A stretch of 64,000 nucleotides of DNA, taken from positions 4,712,001 through 4,776,000 of the forward strand of contig CP082844.1 in the NCBI GenBank assembly GCA_019930625.1. The letters are read 5' to 3'. The notes beneath the pieces were generated by a model. The model did not search any database and was not told the DNA's origin. It worked only from the letters and a program-made list of their open reading frames with translations. Each line of letters opens with the position of its first letter. The stretch's first letter is position 1. This document shows, piece after piece, positions 8,630 through 17,079 of this stretch. The stretch comes from Nocardia asteroides. Lineage in GTDB: Bacteria > Actinomycetota > Actinomycetes > Mycobacteriales > Mycobacteriaceae. The position numbers and the translations under genes were made by a program.

Positions 8630-9021
8630 CGCCGCCTCCGTGCGATCTGCCACACCAGTGCCGCGATCACCGCGGCGCCGAGGGCGGCCGGGATCGGATG
8701 CGCGCGCAACGCTGCACCGGCCTGCTTGCCGCGTACGGCCACCGGCTCCGGTGTCGCCTCCACCGCACGGTGGGCGAGGCCCGCGGCGGCCGTCCGGGCC
8801 TTCTGAGCCTTCTCCGTGACGGCGAGCGCCGCCTCCGACGCCGCGTGCTGGGTCGCCTCGACGGCGTCGTGCGCCTTTTCCTTGCCGCGGGCGGGCACGT
8901 CGAGTTTGTGGCCGAGTTCCTCGACCGTCCTGCCGAGGTCTTCTCTGGCCTGATCGCGGTCGCGCCGCAGCGCCGCGACGTCGTCGGCGGGCCTGCCAGC
9001 CTGCGATCGGCTGTCGCTCAT
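8626..9021 (-). CDS. DUF3618 protein
   Basis: The 131-residue product has the DUF3618 signature near its start (ALRRDRDQAREDLGRTVEEL, then GHKLDVPARGKEKA). A long alanine-rich amphipathic helix follows, and a single C-terminal membrane anchor (IPAALGAAVIAALVWQIA) ends in a basic tail RRRR. It is the middle gene of the Holin-X / DUF3618 / DUF4235 cassette, with ATGA overlaps at both ends. Structural or stress-related membrane functions are assumed for the family; nothing more specific can be read here. Confidence 0.87.
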   Translation of the reverse strand: MSDSRSQAGRPADDVAALRRDRDQAREDLGRTVEELGHKLDVPARGKEKAHDAVEATQHAASEAALAVTEKAQKARTAAAGLAHRAVEATPEPVAVRGKQAGAALRAHPIPAALGAAVIAALVWQIARRRR

Positions 9022-9434
9022 CCTCGCCTCCTGTCCTTGATCACTTCGATGTCCTCGCGCACGCCCTCGACCGCTTCCTGGGGTATCGGCGGGGTGGCGG
9101 TCTCCACGCTCTTCTTTCCGGACAATCCGAGGATCGCCGCGACCACGAGCAGCGCGCCCGCGACGATCAACGCCGAAGCCCACCCCGGCAGCAGTTCGGT
9201 GAGCCCGAGCACCGCCGCGGCGACCAACGCCGCCCCGCCGTAGAACGCCAGCAGCGCGGCGACCCCCGCCAGGCCCGCTCCACGCCCGAACTGTTTGCCC
9301 TTCTGCCGCATCTCCACGCGGGCGAGCTGGAGTTCGTCGCGGATGAGCCGGGACAGCTGTGCGGTGGCGTCCTCCACCAACTCGGCGACCGACCGTGAAT
9401 TCGCTGGCGGGCGGGTCGGTGTCGTTCCGGTCAT
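9018..9434 (-). CDS. Phage-holin-superfamily-III-like (Holin-X / DUF1469) membrane protein
   Basis: The protein has 138 residues. An amphipathic helix (SVAELVEDATAQLSRLIRDE) is followed by two membrane helices (about residues 52-75 and 83-103), then a charged tail. This is the actinobacterial Holin-X family. Despite the name it is a resident chromosomal membrane protein, not evidence of a prophage. The ATG at 9434 follows AAGGAGGT. It is the first gene of a three-gene operon. A weak stress-sigma-like promoter (GATTGG-N13-GGGTAG) lies about 40 bases upstream. Confidence 0.85.
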   Translation of the reverse strand: MTGTTPTRPPANSRSVAELVEDATAQLSRLIRDELQLARVEMRQKGKQFGRGAGLAGVAALLAFYGGAALVAAAVLGLTELLPGWASALIVAGALLVVAAILGLSGKKSVETATPPIPQEAVEGVREDIEVIKDRRRG

Positions 9435-9472
9435 GAGACCTCCTTCGGCATGTCGCACCTCCTGCAGGGCGA

Positions 9473-9497
9473 CTACCCGCGCGGCCGCATTCCAATC
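9473..9497 (-). promoter_or_regulatory. Possible SigB/SigF-type promoter for the Holin-X operon
   Basis: On the minus strand GATTGG and GGGTAG are separated by 13 bases, near the stress-sigma consensus GTTT-N12-15-GGGTAT. The -35 half is imperfect, so this is tentative. Confidence 0.3.
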
Positions 9498-9611
9498 GGA
9501 CGCCTCCGCGGGGATCGCGCGCCGCGGGCTCGGGACGTACGGAGGTGGGTCACCCGTGCGATCGGAGATCACGCCGCGTTCCGAAGCGATTGGGCCGCAG
9601 ACGAAATCGCT

Positions 9612-10166
9612 TCAGGACGGATCGATGTAGTCGCCGATCTGCCCGATCGCTTCGACCGGATGCCGAGCCCGCACTCCTCTGCCGATCCCCTCGAACTGCC
9701 AGCCGCCGTCGGTGCGACGCACTCGACCGAGCACCAGGCCGGTGTGCGCGCCGCCGCCGGTGAGGTCGTAGCGGGCCAGCTGGGTGCCCGCGGCGGTGTC
9801 GATCACCCGGCAGTAGGCGTTCGCGATCCGCTCGAAACTCTGGCCGGTGTAGCAGGTGACGAGGAACAGCACTGTCGTGACTTCCGCGGCGAGCCGGGAC
9901 AAGTCGACGCTGATGATCTCGTCGTCGCCCGACCCCTCACCGGTGATGCTGTCGCCGTGCAGCCGGACCGACCCGTCCGTGGAGTTGAGCTGTTCGTGGT
10001 ACACGACGTCGACCAGCCGGCCCGCGGCGAAGAGCAGAGCCGCGACGTTGAGATCGATCTCCTCGCGCCGGCCGAAGAAGCGCCGGTGCGCGGCGGGGTC
10101 CCAGCCGATCGCCACGGTGACGAGCTCGAGCGGGATTCCGCGCTCGTCGCGGAGCACGGTGAACAT
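9612..10166 (-). CDS. TerD-family stress protein
   Basis: The 184-residue protein matches the TerD/CABP1 fold, a calcium-binding beta-sandwich linked to tellurite resistance and general stress. Family blocks are EIDLNVAALLFAAGRLVDVV, the metal-site region GEGSGDDEIISVDLSRL and CYTGQSFERIANAYCRV. The ATG at 10166 follows GAGGAGAAT. It is a single gene with no terZABC partners. It is divergent from the anti-sigma gene, with a 397-base gap between them. Confidence 0.93.
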   Translation of the reverse strand: MFTVLRDERGIPLELVTVAIGWDPAAHRRFFGRREEIDLNVAALLFAAGRLVDVVYHEQLNSTDGSVRLHGDSITGEGSGDDEIISVDLSRLAAEVTTVLFLVTCYTGQSFERIANAYCRVIDTAAGTQLARYDLTGGGAHTGLVLGRVRRTDGGWQFEGIGRGVRARHPVEAIGQIGDYIDPS

Positions 10167-10563
10167 AGGGATTCTCCTCTGCGTCGGAGCCCGGGGCGGT
10201 ATGCCTCCGCCATCGGGCGTCGAGTGCGCTCTGGTCGTCGGCCGACGCGCTGAGCGTGACCGCTGGGCGACGTTTGTGCCGAGACGATCGGGACGAGTCG
10301 GCGGACGAGCAGCGTACCTGTGCCGGTGTCGAAAATGGCGAGAATCCAATCCGCCAGGCGCAGCGCAGCGAAGTCCAAGGCATGCGGGTTGGCACAGGGC
10401 AGGTGCGCCGAGGCCGCGGCGCGGATCCACCCACGCGCGGTCGTTCGCCGGCGCGATCCGCGGTCCGTTCGAGTCCCGAGGTAGCGGCGAGCGCGCGATC
10501 GGCGGGTGGGGTGCGGGCGATCGGTGCAGGACATCCGGTCGGTCCGTCACAAGGCGACCGGCC
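10167..10563. other. 397-base divergent intergenic region
   Basis: This must hold the promoters of the terD-like gene (left) and the anti-sigma gene (right). I see no clear -35/-10 pair, no sigma-factor gene and no remnant of one. Confidence 0.5.
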
Positions 10564-11301
10564 ATGACCGACACCGAGCCGTGCCGCGCGGAGCTGACCG
10601 ACCTGGCGTACCCCTACGCGATGGACGCGGTGGCCGAGATAGAGCGCAGGCACATCGAAAACCGCCTCGCCGGAGCCGATTTCGGCACCGCGGCGGCATT
10701 CGCGGTCGCGGTGCGCGGGATCCGGGAGACGCTGGCGGCGCTGAGCGGCGCCGAGGCGGTGAACCCGCCCCCCACCCTCGAGTCGAAGATCCTCCGGGCG
10801 ATCGACGACTCGGCTCCGGCCGCGCGGCGCGGTCGCCGTGACCTCCGCGAGGTCTTCCGTCGCCGCCGCGTGCTCCGCCTGGCGGTGGCCGCCGCGGTGG
10901 TCATCGGAGTGGGGACGGGCAGCGTGGTGGTGGCCGAGCGGATCGCCCGATCCCATGCCGCGTCGATCACGGCCGACCAGATCCTCGGGCGACCGGACGC
11001 GCGGTCCCGGGAGATCCCCCTGCCGAGCGGCGGCAGGCTGACCATCAGCACTTCCGATCAGCTCGGAGCCGTCGCGATCACCTTCGACGCGGTACCCGAG
11101 CCGCCCCCCGGACGGGCCTACCAACTCTGGCTGGTGTCCGCCGCCAGTGCCGCGCGCTCGGTGGGAGTGCTGACCACGGTGCCGCCGCTGGGTGTGGCGA
11201 CCGGATTCGATCCGGCGGAGGCTCTCGCCGTCACGATCGAACCGGCGACGGGATCGGCCGAGCCGACCTCCCCGCGATTAGGCACCGTCGCGCTCAGCTG
11301 A
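10564..11301 (+). CDS. RskA-like anti-sigma factor (orphan)
   Basis: The 245-residue membrane protein has a short N-terminal cytosolic domain (LAYPYAMDAVAEIERRHIEN). One transmembrane helix follows at about residues 100-122 (LRLAVAAAVVIGVGTGSVVV), then an extracytoplasmic RskA domain with AITFDAVPEPPPGRAYQLWL and GFDPAEALAVTIEPATGSAE. Such proteins hold an ECF sigma factor at the membrane until proteolysed. No sigma gene is adjacent, which is unusual. The N-terminal domain lacks the zinc-binding His/Cys set of ZAS anti-sigmas. The start ATG has only a weak ribosome site. Confidence 0.82.
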   Translation: MTDTEPCRAELTDLAYPYAMDAVAEIERRHIENRLAGADFGTAAAFAVAVRGIRETLAALSGAEAVNPPPTLESKILRAIDDSAPAARRGRRDLREVFRRRRVLRLAVAAAVVIGVGTGSVVVAERIARSHAASITADQILGRPDARSREIPLPSGGRLTISTSDQLGAVAITFDAVPEPPPGRAYQLWLVSAASAARSVGVLTTVPPLGVATGFDPAEALAVTIEPATGSAEPTSPRLGTVALS

Positions 11302-11322
11302 CCGTTGCGTCGGAGCGCTGCG

Positions 11323-12426
11323 CTAGTCGCACCCTTCGAGGGTCGCGCCCGCCACCTCTTCGACGACATCATCGACCTCGCCGCGCGCCCGCAGCGCCCG
11401 CACCTGCCGTTGTGCGCCGTTCCCGCGGGCGAGCAGGCGAGCGAAGGCCTCGTCGACGAACTGGCGGTCACCAGCGTCCTCCAGCGCGGGCGAGATGTGC
11501 TCGATCAGCCGCAGCAGCAAGGTGCGAACGGGCGCCACGTTGCTGTCGTGGGGGTCGACACCCTCACCGGCAAGTCCGGAACGCGCCGCTTTCCAGTACG
11601 CGGCTCGCAGCACTTCGGCGGGCACCGGCGGCGCGACGTGGCCGGCGGCCAGAGATCTCCGCGCCGTCGCGACGATGGCGCGCACCATTGCCGCCAAGAG
11701 CGCGGTTTCCTCGACCATTGCCGGGATGTCGCTCACCCGCACCTCCACGGTGGGGAACGAGACCGACGGACGGACGTCCCAATAGACCATCTGCTTGTCC
11801 AGGATGCTGCCGCTGTTGAGCATCATCGCCACCATCGCCTCGTAGTGCCGTGCGGACTCGAAGTACGGCGGGGGTCCGGCGCTGGGCCAGCGTCGCCACA
11901 AGATGCTGCGCCAGCTGGCGAACCCGGTCTCGGTGCCTCGGTAGATCGCCGAATTGGCGGTCATGGCGAGCAGTTGCGGCAGCCACGGCCGCAGGTAGTT
12001 GCTGACTTGGATCGCGGTTTCGGTGTCCGGGATGCCGACGTGCACGTGGCATCCCGACAGCCCCTGTTCGTGGGCGAGCATGCCGAAGTTCTCGGCGATG
12101 CGCTGGTAGCGCGGGGTATCGGTGACCGGGAAATCGTGCGGGACGGTCGGTGGGATACCGACCGCGAGCAGGCGAGCGTCGTTGCGATCGGCGCAGGCGG
12201 CGATCCCGCGGCGCAATTCGCGAAGCTGCCGGTGCAGTGCGCCGATGTCGGTGTGCACGGCGGTGCTGGCCTCCACCTGGCAGCGGGTCAGCTCGAGCTG
12301 CAGGTCGATGCCGATCTCCTCGGCCGTGCGCGCCACTTCGACATTGCGCGCCAGCGGTGCGCCGGTACGGGGGTCGACGAGCAGGAACTCTTCTTCCACA
12401 CCGACGGTCAGGCGCCCATCGTCCAT
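11323..12426 (-). CDS. YbdK-type carboxylate-amine ligase (glutamate-cysteine ligase 2 family)
   Basis: The 367-residue protein shows the GCS2 pattern: TVGVEEEFLLVDP at the start (metal-binding glutamates), EASTAVHTDIGAL, SGCHVHVGIPDTETAI and the late block DVRPSVSFPTVEVRVSD. The family joins glutamate-like carboxylates to amines using ATP, with weak gamma-glutamylcysteine ligase activity in E. coli YbdK. The real substrate here is unknown. The ATG at 12426 sits directly before the conserved N-terminus. It is convergent with the anti-sigma gene, 21 bases apart. Confidence 0.92.
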   Translation of the reverse strand: MDDGRLTVGVEEEFLLVDPRTGAPLARNVEVARTAEEIGIDLQLELTRCQVEASTAVHTDIGALHRQLRELRRGIAACADRNDARLLAVGIPPTVPHDFPVTDTPRYQRIAENFGMLAHEQGLSGCHVHVGIPDTETAIQVSNYLRPWLPQLLAMTANSAIYRGTETGFASWRSILWRRWPSAGPPPYFESARHYEAMVAMMLNSGSILDKQMVYWDVRPSVSFPTVEVRVSDIPAMVEETALLAAMVRAIVATARRSLAAGHVAPPVPAEVLRAAYWKAARSGLAGEGVDPHDSNVAPVRTLLLRLIEHISPALEDAGDRQFVDEAFARLLARGNGAQRQVRALRARGEVDDVVEEVAGATLEGCD

Positions 12427-12571
12427 GCGGGTGCGATACCCAAGTCCGCGCGGCCTAGTCAGGTGATCGCGCGGGGATCGCCGACTGGTTGCTGCCCGGC
12501 TCACGGCCGTTTGAACAGCCGAAAGGCGGCAACGCGCACCACAAGGGGGCCGGAAGAGAAGGAGTTGTCGG

Positions 12572-12904
12572 ATGTTCCGGATCGCGCTACGTCTCGCCGT
12601 GACCGGGAGTTCCGCCGTGGCGGTGGCCGCCGCCTGCGCCGGGCAGGCCGCTGCTGGACCGACGTTGTCGGCGGACACCCAGGAAGAGGGCACTATCGCG
12701 GTGAGTAGCCAGCCGCCTGCCGAGGATTGGAACTGCGTGCTGGTCGGCTCGGGCGAGCAGGCGGGTATGCGGGTGGACATGGCCCGCACCGGTGAGAGCC
12801 GGGGCGGCTTCGCGCCGGGCAGCACCGTCACCGCCGGCTGTGCCGGGCCGCAGTGGCCGCTGGTGGCCGTGACCACCGGCGTCACGTCGCTCGACGACGA
12901 CTGA
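12572..12904 (+). CDS. Small secreted protein
   Basis: The 110-residue product has a Sec signal peptide (FRIALRLAVTGSSAVAVAAA, cleavage near AGQAAAG). The short mature domain contains two cysteines (WNCVLVG and TAGCAGPQ) that could form a disulphide. AAGGAG stands 7 bases before the ATG. I recognise no family. Small cysteine-pair exported proteins with a GSTVTAGCAGPQWPL-like end are frequent in Nocardia. Confidence 0.75.
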   Translation: MFRIALRLAVTGSSAVAVAAACAGQAAAGPTLSADTQEEGTIAVSSQPPAEDWNCVLVGSGEQAGMRVDMARTGESRGGFAPGSTVTAGCAGPQWPLVAVTTGVTSLDDD

Positions 12905-12993
12905 CGCCGACAGCCGCACCGCACGCGCCTCCCACGGGCGGTGCTGCGAAAACGCCGCGTGGCGCGCCGGGCTGGATACGCTCGCCGACATGC

Positions 12994-13203
12994 TGCCGCG
13001 ACCTGGTACCCGCTCTCGCCGACAGTGAAGTGCTGGAAACCGTGGTCGGATTGCGCCCCGGCCGCCGCGAAGTCCGCGTGGAACTCGACCACGCCGTACT
13101 GCCCGGCACGCCCGTAGTCCACAACTACGGTCACGGTGGCTCCGGGATCACCATCGGTCACGGATGCGCGCTGGAAAGCGCCGCTCTGGTCGCCGCGCTG
13201 TGA
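12994..13203 (+). pseudogene. C-terminal remnant of an FAD-dependent D-amino-acid-oxidase-like enzyme
   Basis: About 70 codons keep the C-terminus of a DAO-family oxidase: DLVPALADSEVLETVVGLRP, then HAVLPGTPVVHNYGHGGSGI and TIGHGCALESAALVAAL, ending in a normal stop. The glycine-rich YGHGGSG block is the FAD-binding end of the family. No start, Rossmann motif or remaining catalytic domain exists upstream; the secreted-protein gene ends only 90 bases earlier. This is therefore the 3' stub of a deleted gene. Confidence 0.8.
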
Positions 13204-13224
13204 GCGGCGCGCTCTCCCGTCCGA

Positions 13225-13602
13225 TCAGTTGGCGTAGCTGCGCGCCACGACCGAGTTCAACGCTTCCAGGAAATCGCTGAGCACGCCCGGCTCGACCCGG
13301 TCTCGCGGTGTGCGGCGCTCGGAAGAATCGGTCGCGGGGACCGCGAGGCGCGCGTCCACGCTGTCGCGCAGGACGGCGTGCACCGCTTCGATCGGAACGC
13401 CCGCCTGGGCGCACCGGCTCGCCGCGTGCTCGAACCGGCCCAGTGCGAGGCTGCCCGCGGCCTCGGCCGCGTCCACCAGGACGAGGGCCAATTCCAGACC
13501 CATTCTGATCAGCGCGTCGGGACCGCCGCGGTGGGTGCCACGATCGAATCTCGCGGACACCTCTGCAATGTCCCGATCTTCTTCGTGCGGGCCGATGTTC
13601 AT
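13225..13602 (-). CDS. Stand-alone protein resembling the N-terminal domain of the neighbouring PucR regulator
   Basis: The 125-residue, mostly helical protein has no DNA-binding domain. It lines up by eye with the first ~140 residues of the divergent PucR-type regulator at 13811: LELALVLVD against [24 protein letters not shown] against [23 protein letters not shown] against TVSRAYVT. It may therefore be a detached sensor or dimerisation domain, possibly modulating the regulator by hetero-association; that role is inference. The ATG at 13602 follows GGAGGGAGG. It is divergent from the regulator across 208 bases. Confidence 0.7.
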   Translation of the reverse strand: MNIGPHEEDRDIAEVSARFDRGTHRGGPDALIRMGLELALVLVDAAEAAGSLALGRFEHAASRCAQAGVPIEAVHAVLRDSVDARLAVPATDSSERRTPRDRVEPGVLSDFLEALNSVVARSYAN

Positions 13603-13810
13603 GGCCCTCCCTCCGCCCGACGACCCTGCCGCCACCGACGTTACGACGGGGATCGAAAGTTTTCGACCGCGCGAATACGACTTGTGAGGCTTCACAGGGG
13701 CGGGCCGTCCGATTCGGGTGGTGTCCCCAACCGGGGGCTCGGCCCTCGGAACGTCGATCCGGTCAAGTTACCGTTGAGTACTTTCCGCGATCGGGGAGGG
13801 AAGGAGTCAC

Positions 13811-15082
13811 ATGTCCATCACCGATTCGGCAGGTCCGGATCTGACCCTGTCGGGCCGCCCGGCCAGTTCTTCACTGCGAGACGTGCGGAATCTGTCGCGC
13901 AAAATGGTCGGCCACTTCATCGAGACCGTCGCGCACTGCCGGACGCTACCCGGGGAGGCGCTCAACGGAGACATCACCAACATCACCCGTCTGTGTCTGG
14001 AACTGGCCGTCAGCATGCTCGACGGCAGCGACATCCCCGAGAAGACCCTCCTGCTGCGCAACGCCGCGGCGGGCTGGGCGCGTGAGGGCATCCCGATCGA
14101 CACCATCCACCACGCCGTGCACGAGGGATTCAAGCTCGGCTTCGACCTGATCGTCGCGAACGCGACCGCCGCCGACTTCGACAGTCTCAAGGACATCAGC
14201 CGCCGCCTGCTGGAGATCCTGGACACCATCACCTCGACCGTCTCGCGCGCGTATGTGACCGAGTTGCGTGCTGTGGTCGGCGAGCATCACACGGCCGCCC
14301 ACACACTCGCCTCGGCCCTGCTCGGCGGACATCCCACGTTCACCATGGCCCGCGAATGCGGCATCCAGATCGCCGACTCGTATTCGGTTCTCGCGCTCGC
14401 GATTCCGCCTCATCCGGAGGAGGGCAACCCGCAACTCGACGCGGCGGTGGTGGCGCGGCGAAAGCTGCGCCGAGTGCAATCCGAACTCGCGACCCGTTGC
14501 GGTGACACGGTGCTGTCGCTGCTGAGCGTCGACGGCGGCACCGTCCTGCTGCCGTCCGCGCAACCCGAGGACAAGGCGCTCGACGAACTGGTGGAGAGCC
14601 TCGGCCGCGCGGCTCAGGTACCGATCGCCGCCACGGTGATCGCCGCGACGCCGGTCGAGGTGCCGACCGCCGCCGACCGCGCCCACGAGTTGCTCGACAT
14701 GGTGCAGCGGCTGCGCTGGACACGCGGGCTGTTCCGCTTCGACGACCTGGCGCTGGAATACCAGCTCACCCGACCGGGGCCCGGGCTGGAAACGCTTCGG
14801 ACCCTGCTCGATCCGCTCGACGAGCACCCCGAACTGCTCGAAACGCTCAGACGTCATATCAGTACCAACTTGAACCGCCAGCGCACCGCGCGCTCGCTGC
14901 ACATCCACACCAACACGGTGGACTACCGGCTCAAGCGCATCGGTCAGCTCACTGGATTCGACCCCGCACAGGCATCCGGCGTGTGGTACCTACGCGCCGC
15001 GCTGGTCGCACGCAGCTACCGGGACTCCGAGGGCGAACCGCCGGTCGGCGCGTGGTCCGGGACCGCCACGATCTCTTCGTAG
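13811..15082 (+). CDS. PucR-family transcriptional regulator
   Basis: The 423-residue protein has three parts. The N-terminal helical sensor domain (residues ~20-150) carries [19 protein letters not shown]. The central region is GGDEF-like/CdaR-like. The C-terminal PucR helix-turn-helix (about residues 345-400) contains [20 protein letters not shown] and [19 protein letters not shown]. Such proteins control catabolic or stress genes in actinomycetes. AAGGAG precedes the ATG. Its last 67 bases overlap the convergent gene at 15016-15771. Confidence 0.9.
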   Translation: MSITDSAGPDLTLSGRPASSSLRDVRNLSRKMVGHFIETVAHCRTLPGEALNGDITNITRLCLELAVSMLDGSDIPEKTLLLRNAAAGWAREGIPIDTIHHAVHEGFKLGFDLIVANATAADFDSLKDISRRLLEILDTITSTVSRAYVTELRAVVGEHHTAAHTLASALLGGHPTFTMARECGIQIADSYSVLALAIPPHPEEGNPQLDAAVVARRKLRRVQSELATRCGDTVLSLLSVDGGTVLLPSAQPEDKALDELVESLGRAAQVPIAATVIAATPVEVPTAADRAHELLDMVQRLRWTRGLFRFDDLALEYQLTRPGPGLETLRTLLDPLDEHPELLETLRRHISTNLNRQRTARSLHIHTNTVDYRLKRIGQLTGFDPAQASGVWYLRAALVARSYRDSEGEPPVGAWSGTATISS

Positions 15083-15771
15083 GCCCGACGCCGCCCCTCG
15101 CCTGCGCCGAGCAGCGCGCGGACTGCCTCGGGGGTCCATCGCCGGTCGGCGCCGGGACGAGTGGCGAGATAGCCCGCGGTCGCCCGGATGGACCAGCCGT
15201 GCGCGACGCGCAGACCCGCCGCCAGGTACCGCAGGTAGGCGGCGGCGGGTGGATTGCCTCGCACGTCGCGATAGCGCCAGGGCGCGGTGAAGGTGAGCAC
15301 GGGGTGCCCCGCGTGGGTGCCGGCGCAAACCAACGTTTCGTACCGGCCGGAGCCGAGACTGGTTGTGCCCCTGTCGATCACCTCGGTCAACTTCACCTCC
15401 GCACCCGGTGCCCGATACATCTCTTGGGCCACGATGTCGGAGAACTGCGCGGCGGTGAGCAGGTGGGCGTGCACGGCGACCTCGCCAGGACAGCCCGGGT
15501 CGTAGAAAGCGCGGCCGCCGGTCCAGGTCAGCGATTCGGTGGCGAAATACAGCACGCCCGGCAGCAGGAGGGGTATCGAGCGGACCGGGTCGGACGGGTC
15601 GCGGCAGCCGGGCAAGGTAAGGGCTCCGCCTTCCGGCCTGCCGCCACGAAGATAGGTACGCAGCCTGTTCGGGCACATATTCGAGCCGTACGCCGCGTAC
15701 CAGACCAGGCCGGATGCGCGGCGATCGCCATCCGCCCCCGACCCGGCCCCCTCGGTATGCCACGCCGTCAT
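15016..15771 (-). CDS. Gamma-glutamylcyclotransferase-like (GGCT-fold) protein
   Basis: The 251-residue protein opens with [20 protein letters not shown]. The YGSN loop and the following R/L positions are typical of the GGCT/AIG2 fold, which releases 5-oxoproline from gamma-glutamyl compounds. Later parts ([40 protein letters not shown]) belong to a longer actinobacterial branch sometimes mislabelled as histone deacetylase. The start is uncertain between 15771 and 15780. The 3' end overlaps the PucR gene by 67 bases in antisense. Confidence 0.72.
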   Translation of the reverse strand: MTAWHTEGAGSGADGDRRASGLVWYAAYGSNMCPNRLRTYLRGGRPEGGALTLPGCRDPSDPVRSIPLLLPGVLYFATESLTWTGGRAFYDPGCPGEVAVHAHLLTAAQFSDIVAQEMYRAPGAEVKLTEVIDRGTTSLGSGRYETLVCAGTHAGHPVLTFTAPWRYRDVRGNPPAAAYLRYLAAGLRVAHGWSIRATAGYLATRPGADRRWTPEAVRALLGAGEGRRRAYEEIVAVPDHAPTGGSPSESR

Positions 15772-15853
15772 GGCACCCATTCTCGGCGCTTCGCCACGCC
15801 CTGCCCACCTACGTGGACCGTTCGCGCCGGAATCGCGCTCGGAATCTCGGAGA

Positions 15854-15878
15854 ATTGCGGAAGCGAATCTTCCGCAAT
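15854..15878. promoter_or_regulatory. Candidate operator: 10-base perfect inverted repeat before the epoxide hydrolase
   Basis: ATTGCGGAAG (15854-15863), spacer CGAAT, CTTCCGCAAT (15869-15878), ending 19 bases before the ATG at 15898. It differs from the WYL-regulator site (5834-5858) by one symmetric base pair and the spacer. Control by the same regulator is inferred. Confidence 0.6.
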
Positions 15879-15897
15879 AGCGCGGAGAGTGCTCTGT

Positions 15898-17064
15898 ATG
15901 ACGAACACGAAGCAGATCCGCCCCTTTCGCATCGACATTCCCCAAGCCGAGATCGACGAGTTGCGGGTGCGGCTCGCGCGGACGCGCTTTCCGCACGTCG
16001 TCCCGGGTACCGAGGGGGATTGGGGGCGCGGGATAGCGCCGCGATACCTGCGGGAACTGGCTGAATACTGGCGTGAGGAGTTCGACTGGCGGGCGCAGGA
16101 AGCGCGGCTGAACGCCTACGACCAGTTCACCACCGAGATCGACGGGCAGATCGTCCACTTCTTCCATGTCCGTTCGCCCGAACCGGACGCGATTCCCTTG
16201 CTGATCACGCACGGCTATCCGGGCTCGGTGGTGGAGTTCGTGGACCTGATCGGTCCGCTGACCGATCCGCGGTCGCACGGCGGCGATCCGGCGGACGCGT
16301 TCCATGTGGTGATCCCGTCGCTGCCCGGGTTCGGGTTCTCCACGCCGCTGGCCTCGACGGGATGGGAGCTGGCGCGCACCACCGAGGCGTTCGCGGAGTT
16401 GATGAGCAGGCTCGGCTACGAGAAATTCGTGGCGCAGGGTGGCGACATCGGCGCGGGCATCACCGGGCGACTGGCCGCTACCCATCCGGAGCGGGTGATC
16501 GCGACGCATGTGAACAGCGACCGGGGCATGCTCGGCCTGGTGGGCGAGCAGCTGCCGATGCCGGACGGGCTCACCGACGACGAACGCGCCGAGATCGCGG
16601 CCGCACGCGAGGAATGGGATCAGCACAAGGGTTACCTGATGCTGCAGAGCACCCAGCCGAACGCCCTCGCGGCCGCGCTGACCGATTCGCCGGTCGCGCA
16701 ACTCGGCTGGATCGCGGAGAAGTTCCAAATGTGGACCGACCCGGCGCGTCCGGAAGGCGAAGCGGTGGATCGCGACCTGCTGCTGACCAATATCAGCATC
16801 TACTGGTTCACCCGCAGCGGCGCGTCGGCGGCGCAATTTCTTTGGGAGTCCGCCCATTCCGGCCGGAACTGGGTCGCGCCGTCCGGGGTGCCGCAGGGAT
16901 GGGCCGTGTTCAACACGCATCCGCTGATGCGTCGCGTGATGAACCCGGAAGGTCACATCGAGCATTTCACCGAATTCGCCGAGGGAGGGCACTTCGCCGC
17001 GGCGGAGCAACCCGCACTGTTCGTGGCGGACGTACGCGCGTTCTTCCGCGATCATCGCGGCTAG
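15898..17064 (+). CDS. Epoxide hydrolase (alpha/beta-hydrolase fold, EphB/microsomal-like N-terminus)
   Basis: The 388-residue enzyme hydrates epoxides. The N-terminal EHN lid segment is present ([20 protein letters not shown]). The alpha/beta-hydrolase core follows with the oxyanion HGYPGS motif, nucleophile Asp183 in QGGDIGAG, and catalytic His365 in EGGHFAAAE. The length is normal. A 25-base palindrome ends 19 bases upstream, a likely operator. An IS5-type element begins directly after the TAG stop; the stop itself is part of the CTAG target duplication, so the gene remains intact. Confidence 0.94.
   Translation: MTNTKQIRPFRIDIPQAEIDELRVRLARTRFPHVVPGTEGDWGRGIAPRYLRELAEYWREEFDWRAQEARLNAYDQFTTEIDGQIVHFFHVRSPEPDAIPLLITHGYPGSVVEFVDLIGPLTDPRSHGGDPADAFHVVIPSLPGFGFSTPLASTGWELARTTEAFAELMSRLGYEKFVAQGGDIGAGITGRLAATHPERVIATHVNSDRGMLGLVGEQLPMPDGLTDDERAEIAAAREEWDQHKGYLMLQSTQPNALAAALTDSPVAQLGWIAEKFQMWTDPARPEGEAVDRDLLLTNISIYWFTRSGASAAQFLWESAHSGRNWVAPSGVPQGWAVFNTHPLMRRVMNPEGHIEHFTEFAEGGHFAAAEQPALFVADVRAFFRDHRG
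17061..17064. repeat. Target-site duplication CTAG, left copy
   Basis: CTAG here is repeated at 18029-18032 on the other side of the IS. Its last three bases are the epoxide hydrolase stop codon. Confidence 0.75.
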
Positions 17065-17079
17065 GAAGTGTCCTCAAAG
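17065..17079 (+). repeat. Left terminal inverted repeat of the IS
   Basis: GAAGTGTCCTCAAAG. The stop codon of the second transposase frame (17074-17076) lies inside this repeat. Confidence 0.85.

Noticed and set aside
9018..9434. Holin-like gene as a sign of a prophage
   Set aside because: No lysin, capsid, integrase or attachment site is nearby, and the gene sits in the common chromosomal Holin-X/DUF3618/DUF4235 cassette.
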